Shown: piece after piece, positions 6,226-10,559 of the stretch
Position numbering within the stretch: position 1 is the stretch's first letter
How the letters are laid out: the number at the start of each line of letters is the position of its first letter
Assembly (NCBI GenBank): GCA_964195155.1
Contig: CAXMOP010000114.1
Coordinates: 1 to 10,559, forward strand
Reading direction: 5' to 3'
Length of the DNA stretch: 10,559 nucleotides
Source: JACZST01 sp964195155
GTDB taxonomy: Bacteria; Actinomycetota; Acidimicrobiia; Spongiisociales; UBA5794
Translations under genes and position numbers: made by a program
Notes under the pieces: generated by a model
Told to the model about the DNA's origin: nothing
What the model saw: the letters and a program-made list of their open reading frames with translations, nothing else
Database searches by the model: none

Positions 6226-6630
6226 TCAGTACCCCAGCTGGTCGAGCATCTCTTCCATGGTCGGAGTGAGGTCGAGGTCGCGCACCGCCGACAGGTCCAC
6301 CCATCGCACCTCGGCGGCGTCATCGCCGGCCTGGAGCTCGCCGCCGACCACGAACGCGGCGAAATCAACCACCGCATAGTGAAACGCCGGCGGATCGGCC
6401 TGGTCGATGATGTCGCCGATCCACACCGGGTCGCCCACTTCGACGATCAGACCGGTCTCCTCCAACACCTCTCGGCGGACCCCGTCGGCCATGGTCTCCC
6501 CGTGGCGCTGACGCCCGGCGGGGACGGCCCAGGACCCGGGATACGCACCACGCTTGCGGCGGACGAGCAGGATGCGCCCCTCGTCGACGATGACGGCGCC
6601 GACGCTCGGGATCGGACGGGTTTCCTTCAC
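6226..6630 (-). CDS. Nudix hydrolase
   Basis: The 134-residue cytoplasmic protein has the usual length of a stand-alone Nudix domain. The Nudix box is complete: G39, E45, R53-E54, E57-E58 and G60 in the pattern GX5EX7REVXEEXGL (39-61). It is preceded by WAVPAGR, the strand-turn where many members have PGG. Nudix enzymes hydrolyse nucleoside diphosphates linked to another moiety (oxidised nucleotides, ADP-ribose, NADH, CoA and others) using Mg2+ or Mn2+; the substrate cannot be read here. The start is GTG (complement of 6628-6630), two bases after the stop of the D-amino-acid dehydrogenase, so it is the last gene of a minus-strand operon and probably relies on translation of the gene before it. 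Confidence 0.9.
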   Translation of the reverse strand: MKETRPIPSVGAVIVDEGRILLVRRKRGAYPGSWAVPAGRQRHGETMADGVRREVLEETGLIVEVGDPVWIGDIIDQADPPAFHYAVVDFAAFVVGGELQAGDDAAEVRWVDLSAVRDLDLTPTMEEMLDQLGY

Positions 6631-6632
6631 CG

Positions 6633-7748
6633 CTACCGGAAACGGGCCGGGTCGATCTCGGACGGTTCGAGGCCGGCGGAGACAATGTCGTCGGGCAGGC
6701 GGTGGCCGTCGACCAGCGCCGCGGTTGCTCGAGCGGCCGCCGGGGCGGTCATGATCCCGAACCCGCCCTGGCCGACCAGCCAGAAGAACCCGGGATGGTC
6801 CGGGTCGAAGCCGATGACGGGCATCCGGTCCGGGGCGAAGGTGCGCAGGCCGGCCCAGGTGCGTGGGACGTGGCGGATAAGCAGTGTCGTCGCAGCCTCG
6901 ATCCGCTCGATCGCTAGCGCGACGTCGATCTCTTCGACGCCGACGTCGTGGGGCTCCATCGGTGTCTCGTCGCCGAGGCTGCCCATGAAGTGGCTCCGCT
7001 CGGGCTTGAAGTAGAAATCCTCTTCGATGTCGATGATCATCGGCCAGTCGCTGATGTCGACGTCGTCGGGGGGAGCGAAGGTGAAGGCGGTGCGCCGCAT
7101 CGGGGTGAGCCCGAGCGGCGTGATCCCGGCCAGGGCGGCGACCCGATCACCCCAGGCGCCGGCAGCGTTGACCACGATCGGTGCAGTAATGATGGTGTCG
7201 CCGGCGGCGATCCGCCAGCGATCGCCCGCCCACTGCAGCACGGTGACCTCGGCGTCGGTCCTGACCTCCCCATCTCGCAGGCGAATACCGGCGAGGTATC
7301 CCTGGTGGAGGGCGTGCACGTCAACCTCCATCGCCTCGCGGTCGACGGCGGCGAAGGCGATGCCCGCGCCGAGCACCGGGCATAGTGCCGCCAGGTCCGC
7401 GCCCTCGAGCACATCGACGCCGCCTCCGGCCACCTCTTCGAGGTAGCGGTCGAAGTGAACCTTCTGGTCGGTCCTTGCGACCATCGCCACCGGCATCGGC
7501 GAGAGCAGCGGGGTCCCGGCGAACACGTCTGGCGGCGATTCGAGGAACCTCCGGCTGGCCTTTGAAAGCGGCTTGACCGCTCCTCCCTGGTAGCCCTCGG
7601 TGAATATTGCCGCCGAGCGACCGGTGGTGTGATACCCCGGAACCGATTCCTGCTCCAGGACCAGCACCGTGTGGTCTCGGGCCAGTTCGTATCCGGCGGA
7701 AGCTCCGGCGATGCCGGCCCCGATCACGACCACGTCGACGTCGGTCAT
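6633..7748 (-). CDS. FAD-dependent D-amino-acid dehydrogenase, DauA-like
   Basis: The 371-residue flavoenzyme belongs to the DAO family and resembles Pseudomonas D-arginine dehydrogenase along its length. It shows the FAD-binding VIGAGIAGASAGYEL (8-22), LEQE (31-34) ending the dinucleotide fold, GYHTTGRSAA (38-47), ALHQGYLAGI (146-155), NAAGAWGD (194-201), TWAGLRTFAPD (297-307) and VGQGGFGI (325-332). By comparison with the Pseudomonas enzyme as I recall it, carboxylate-binding arginines (R219, R302) and the active-site tyrosines (Y53, Y246) are kept. The glutamate that holds the guanidinium group (E87 there) is V87, and H48 is I48. It should oxidise D-amino acids to 2-keto acids, but probably not arginine. 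The ATG overlaps the permease stop as ATGA, so it is translationally coupled to a zinc transporter gene. Confidence 0.85.
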   Translation of the reverse strand: MTDVDVVVIGAGIAGASAGYELARDHTVLVLEQESVPGYHTTGRSAAIFTEGYQGGAVKPLSKASRRFLESPPDVFAGTPLLSPMPVAMVARTDQKVHFDRYLEEVAGGGVDVLEGADLAALCPVLGAGIAFAAVDREAMEVDVHALHQGYLAGIRLRDGEVRTDAEVTVLQWAGDRWRIAAGDTIITAPIVVNAAGAWGDRVAALAGITPLGLTPMRRTAFTFAPPDDVDISDWPMIIDIEEDFYFKPERSHFMGSLGDETPMEPHDVGVEEIDVALAIERIEAATTLLIRHVPRTWAGLRTFAPDRMPVIGFDPDHPGFFWLVGQGGFGIMTAPAAARATAALVDGHRLPDDIVSAGLEPSEIDPARFR

Positions 7749-8569
7749 GCCATCACCCGCCTGCCTACTGACTTGGCGGTGAGCACGATGAAGAAGAGGA
7801 CGACCGGCACGACTGCCATGGTTGCAGAGCCCGAGGTATCGGCGTGGTAGCTGACAATGAGCCCGATCACCACCGATACCACTCCGATGACCGCAGCGGT
7901 CACCATGATCGTCGGCACCCGCCGTACCAGGATCGCTGCGGTCGCCGGCGGGCCGACCAGCAGGCCAAAGACGAGCAGTGTGCCGACAGTCTGGAACGAC
8001 CCCACTATGGCGATGGTGATCAGGCCGAGCAGTGCCAGGTTGGCCGCGCGGGGATGCAGCCCGTACAGCGCTGCCTTCTGCTCGTCGAAGGCCAGGACCA
8101 GGAACGGCCGGTAGAGCAACACCGAGGCGACCACCGCCACCACGGCAACGATGGCCAGGATGACCAGATCCCGGGTGGTGACGCCGAGGGCATCTCCGAA
8201 AAGCAGGGTGGTGAGATTTCCCGCGAACGACGGGGTCCGGCTCACCAGGATCACCCCGACGCCGAGCATCCCGACGAACAGCAGCCCGATGCCGGTGTCC
8301 TCCGAGAACGTGGTCTGGCGGTGGATGAGGTTGATGCCGGCGATCATGACGACCGCTGCGCCAACCGCCCCGAGGAGGGGGCTGAACCCGACGAGCAGCG
8401 CCAGGGCGATGCCGGGGATGACCCCGTGCACCAGGGCGTCGCCGAGGAACGTCATCCCTCGCAGCACCACCCAGGTGCCGACCACCGAGGTGGCGACGGC
8501 GGCAAGAGACCCTCCGAGCAGCGCCCGCTGCTGGAAGGCCAGCTCGAAGGGGGCGGTCAGCCAGTCCAT
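7745..8569 (-). CDS. aztB: Zinc ABC transporter permease, AztB/ZnuB type
   Basis: This 274-residue inner-membrane permease of the ABC-3 metal family has about eight hydrophobic helices. Features shared with AztB/ZnuB are the N-terminal MDWLTAPFELAFQQRALLGG stretch, GTWVVLRGMTFLGDALVHGV (31-50), SEDTGIGLLF (89-98), LLFGDALGV (122-130), FDEQKAALYGL (161-171, the likely ATPase contact), and VGTLLVFGLLVGPPATA (195-211). The opening segment is especially like AztB. The ATG is 18 bases after the lipoprotein stop, and its own stop overlaps the dehydrogenase start. It would pair with the ATPase encoded on the other strand at 9972. Manganese cannot be excluded as substrate, but the neighbouring regulator and the three-histidine binding protein favour zinc. 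Confidence 0.9.
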   Translation of the reverse strand: MDWLTAPFELAFQQRALLGGSLAAVATSVVGTWVVLRGMTFLGDALVHGVIPGIALALLVGFSPLLGAVGAAVVMIAGINLIHRQTTFSEDTGIGLLFVGMLGVGVILVSRTPSFAGNLTTLLFGDALGVTTRDLVILAIVAVVAVVASVLLYRPFLVLAFDEQKAALYGLHPRAANLALLGLITIAIVGSFQTVGTLLVFGLLVGPPATAAILVRRVPTIMVTAAVIGVVSVVIGLIVSYHADTSGSATMAVVPVVLFFIVLTAKSVGRRVMA

Positions 8570-8587
8570 GGTGTCAAATCTACGCCG

Positions 8588-9496
8588 TCACGAGCCGAGC
8601 GCCGCGGCGATCCGCTCGGCGTCGAGGATCAGCATCCCGATCAGCGTGTCGGCGCCAGTGCCGGGCTCCCCGAGCGACCCGGTGTACAGCTCAACGACCG
8701 CAACGGTGAACCCGGCCTCGGCGGCGACCGCATGGGCCAGGGCGTCGGGCTCGGTGGTCTCGGCGAAGATCGCCCGCACCTGCTCGCGCTCGATCGTCTC
8801 GACCAGCTCGGCGAGCTGCGCCGAACTGGGGTCGCCGAGAGACGATCCACCGGGGACCACCGTCCCGACGATCTCGAAGCCGTAACGGTCGGCGAAGTAG
8901 CCGAGTGACTCGTGATTGGTGACCAGCGTGCGCCGCTCGGCGGGGATGTCCCCAAGCCGCCGCTCGATCTGGATGTGAGCCCCGTCCAGGGCATCGCTAT
9001 ACACATCGGCATGAGCGCCCCAGGCGGGGCTGCCGTCGATCATGAACAACGCCTTGGCGATCGCAACCGTCGCCGTCTTCATCCGCCCCGGGTCCATCCA
9101 CACGTGAGGATCGACGCCCTGGCCATCCGTCACCGGGAGTGGCGTCAACTGCGCACCCAAAGAGAGCACGTTCACCCCGTCGGCCTCGGCCGCGGCCAGC
9201 ACATCGCCCAGGCCCTCCTCGAGGTCGAGCCCGTTGGCCACGACCAGGTCGGCTTCATAAAGCGCCGCCACCTGCCGGGCAGAGGGCACGAAGTCGTGAG
9301 GGCTGGCACCGATCGGCATCAACACCTCTACGGCGGCCTGGCTCCCAGCCACGTTGGAGACGACGTCGCCGATGATCGAAGTGGTCGCGACCACCTTCAA
9401 CCCGGTGTCGGCTTGGGGCTCGGCGGAGCAGCCGGTCAAGGCGACCGCGGCGATCAGGGCCGCCGCCGGGATCAGCGTTCCCAACTTGTTGCGCAT
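8588..9496 (-). CDS. aztC: Zinc-binding lipoprotein of ABC transporter (ZnuA/AztC-like)
   Basis: The 302-residue protein is a cluster A-I metal-binding protein. Its signal peptide ends in a lipobox (LTGC, C23), so it is anchored outside the membrane. Three histidine ligands are in their usual contexts: H67 (SPHDF), H131 (DPHVWMDP) and H195 (NHESLGYF). A histidine rather than glutamate at the third position is typical of zinc rather than manganese binders. The position of the fourth, acidic ligand (the Asp in ZnuA LDPLG or PsaA FTDS) is Gly273 in YTGSLGE, with E277 four residues on. The His-rich loop seen in many ZnuA proteins is absent. The ATG (complement of 9494-9496) has AGGAA 11 bases upstream, inside the proposed Zur operator. 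It is the first gene of a four-gene minus-strand operon. Confidence 0.92.
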   Translation of the reverse strand: MRNKLGTLIPAAALIAAVALTGCSAEPQADTGLKVVATTSIIGDVVSNVAGSQAAVEVLMPIGASPHDFVPSARQVAALYEADLVVANGLDLEEGLGDVLAAAEADGVNVLSLGAQLTPLPVTDGQGVDPHVWMDPGRMKTATVAIAKALFMIDGSPAWGAHADVYSDALDGAHIQIERRLGDIPAERRTLVTNHESLGYFADRYGFEIVGTVVPGGSSLGDPSSAQLAELVETIEREQVRAIFAETTEPDALAHAVAAEAGFTVAVVELYTGSLGEPGTGADTLIGMLILDAERIAAALGS

Positions 9497-9517
9497 AATG
9501 AGAATGATTCCTATTAT
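9489..9517 (+). promoter_or_regulatory. Candidate zur promoter
   Basis: TTGCGC at 9489-9494 (-35, three of six matches) and TATTAT at 9512-9517 (-10, five of six) are separated by 17 bases. The -10 box forms the right edge of the proposed operator, so bound repressor would block it. No equally clean promoter is seen for the opposite strand. Confidence 0.5.
9495..9517. promoter_or_regulatory. Fur/Zur-type operator palindrome
   Basis: Half-sites ATAATGAGAAT and ATTCCTATTAT flank a central G at 9506 and are complementary at 9 of 11 positions. The AT-rich, AATGATT-centred form resembles Fur-family boxes and the actinobacterial Zur box built on AATCATT. It stands out in this G+C-rich sequence, lies between the lipoprotein and the regulator, and covers the lipoprotein's ribosome binding site, two bases of its start codon and the zur -10 box. 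Zinc-loaded Zur binding here could repress both units. Confidence 0.75.
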
Positions 9518-9534
9518 CTATTCGGAACCGTATC

Positions 9535-9540
9535 AAGGGG
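9535..9540 (+). promoter_or_regulatory. Ribosome binding site fixing the TTG start of zur
   Basis: AAGGGG lies six bases before the TTG at 9547. No ATG or GTG in a suitable position would include the N-terminal helix of the Fur fold, so this site decides the start. Confidence 0.75.
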
Positions 9541-9546
9541 CCCGAA

Positions 9547-9981
9547 TTGACGCAACAGCTGGAGCGCGATGTCGAGCAGCGGCTGGCCGCCCACGGGGTG
9601 CGATTCACCAGCGGTCGGCGCCAGGTCGTGGATGCGGTCGTCTCGGCCGACGGGCCGCGAACCGCTACCGAGATCCACACCGCGCTCGACTCGGTCCCCC
9701 TGTCCTCGCTGTATCGGAGTCTCGGAGTGCTCACCGACGCCGGGGTGATCGCCCAGCACCACGGTGCCGACGAGACCACTCGCTACGAGCTGTCCGAATC
9801 GCTGAGCGAGCACCACCACCATCTGGTGTGCGTGTCGTGTGGGTCGATCAGCGACGTCGCCGCCTCCGATGACCAGGAAGCGACCGTCGACCGCCTCGTC
9901 GAGGCCCTAGCCGGCTCGGCCGGGTTCAGAATGACCGGCCATCGACTCGAAATCGAAGGATTGTGCGCCCGATGCCACTAG
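9547..9981 (+). CDS. zur: Fur-family metal regulator, probably Zur
   Basis: The 144-residue protein is a dimeric metal-sensing repressor. The N-terminal winged helix includes GVRFTSGRRQVVDAV (17-31) and the recognition region LSSLYRSLGVLTDAGVI (52-68). The C-terminal half carries the HHHH stretch (89-92), the structural zinc pairs C95-C98 (CVSC) and C140-C143 (CARC), and a final His144, all typical of Fur/Zur proteins. The start is TTG at 9547, chosen because of a strong AAGGGG. Its place between genes for a zinc transporter, one of which it overlaps, points to zinc rather than iron; distinguishing Zur from Fur by sequence alone is less certain. Its stop overlaps the ATPase start by several bases. 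The operator just upstream suggests it represses itself and the divergent unit. Confidence 0.85.
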   Translation: MTQQLERDVEQRLAAHGVRFTSGRRQVVDAVVSADGPRTATEIHTALDSVPLSSLYRSLGVLTDAGVIAQHHGADETTRYELSESLSEHHHHLVCVSCGSISDVAASDDQEATVDRLVEALAGSAGFRMTGHRLEIEGLCARCH

Positions 9982-10559
9982 CCGTCCACGCCGACGAGGT
10001 CGTGTATACCTACGACGGGCAGGTGGCTATCGATGCGTCGACGTTCGATATCCCGATGGGTCGGATCACCGCGCTCATCGGCCCCAATGGATCGGGGAAG
10101 TCGACGCTGCTTAACGGCATCGCCGGGCTCATCCAGCCCAAGAGCGGGAGCCTCGAGGTGTCACCGCAGGACCAGCGGCAGATCTCGTATGTCATCCAGA
10201 CCAAGAAGGTCAACGAGTCGCTCCCGGTCACCGTGCGTGAAGTGGTCACGATGGGCCGGTATGCCACGCGTGGCGCACGCGGCCGCCTCAAGGCGATCGA
10301 CCGGCGCACGGTCGACGACTCGATGGACCGGATGGCGATCAACGACCTCGCCGATCGGCATCTCAACGAGCTCTCGGGCGGACAGCGGCAACGCGTGTTC
10401 GTCGCCCAAGGGCTGGCACAGGACCACGACATGCTGCTCCTCGACGAGCCAATGACCGGGTTGGACATCACCTCGGCACAGGCCATCGACTCGGTGATCC
10501 ACGACGAGAACGCCCATGGGTGCACGGTGGTGATGAGCACGCATGATCTCGCCGAGGCG
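9972..10559 (+). CDS. aztA: Zinc ABC transporter ATP-binding protein (AztA/ZnuC type), 3' end missing
   Basis: An open frame from ATG 9972 runs off the window after 196 codons. It encodes an ABC ATPase: the Walker A GPNGSGKST (37-45), Q-loop Q76 (YVIQTKK), signature LSGGQRQR (134-141), Walker B MLLLDEP (154-160), the D-loop (GLDITS) and switch H191 (STHD). The SGGQRQRVFVAQGLAQ stretch and compact layout recall metal-importer ATPases. It supplies energy to the permease encoded at 7745-8569 on the other strand. The start lies within the last ten bases of zur in another frame, so the two genes are translationally coupled and would be co-repressed. Only the last part of the protein (perhaps 20-60 residues, estimated from family length) is missing. 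Confidence 0.92.
   Translation, partial: MPLAVHADEVVYTYDGQVAIDASTFDIPMGRITALIGPNGSGKSTLLNGIAGLIQPKSGSLEVSPQDQRQISYVIQTKKVNESLPVTVREVVTMGRYATRGARGRLKAIDRRTVDDSMDRMAINDLADRHLNELSGGQRQRVFVAQGLAQDHDMLLLDEPMTGLDITSAQAIDSVIHDENAHGCTVVMSTHDLAEA

Noticed and set aside
7844..8908. Plus-strand open frame (354 codons) opposite the permease and lipoprotein
   Set aside because: The product is low-complexity, His/Asp/Arg-rich, and antisense to two well-recognised genes.

Overview
This is a high-G+C, densely packed bacterial chromosome segment. The overlapping GTGA/ATGA gene junctions, GTG and TTG starts, a type-2 dGTPase and an Azt-type zinc transporter fit an uncultivated actinobacterial lineage (Acidimicrobiia-like). 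That placement is an inference, since no rRNA or other marker gene is present.

Positions 1-3579 (plus strand) form a tight operon. It holds the 3' end of a phosphonate-type ABC ATPase (phnC), two PhnE-type permeases, the first carrying a long extra membrane domain, and a dGTP triphosphohydrolase (dgt). All three junctions overlap by four bases. The phn genes would import phosphonate, phosphite or phosphate; the solute-binding protein must lie outside the window. Dgt hydrolyses dNTPs to deoxynucleoside and tripolyphosphate.

Positions 3580-4611 hold a hairpin between convergent genes and two minus-strand genes: a four-helix membrane protein of unknown family and an acidic TPR-like protein. A secreted M23 (LytM-type) endopeptidase with a coiled-coil stalk (4669-5766) is transcribed divergently from them.

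Positions 5767-6225 have no gene but are packed with repeats: two tracts with a 7-base period, a perfect 11-bp hairpin whose left arm is nearly identical to that of the hairpin after dgt, and a nested cluster of C/G-rich inverted repeats. This looks like a hot spot of dispersed intergenic repeats.

Positions 6226-10559 form a zinc-homeostasis locus split into two divergent units. To the left (minus strand) run a metal-binding lipoprotein, an AztB/ZnuB permease, a D-amino-acid dehydrogenase of the DauA family and a Nudix hydrolase. To the right run a Fur-family regulator (probably Zur) and the start of the AztA/ZnuC ATPase. A 23-bp palindrome resembling a Fur/Zur operator lies between the two units, over the likely zur -10 box and the lipoprotein start codon. 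The simplest model is that Zur, loaded with zinc, shuts off both units, including its own gene and the two enzymes at the end of the left-hand unit.
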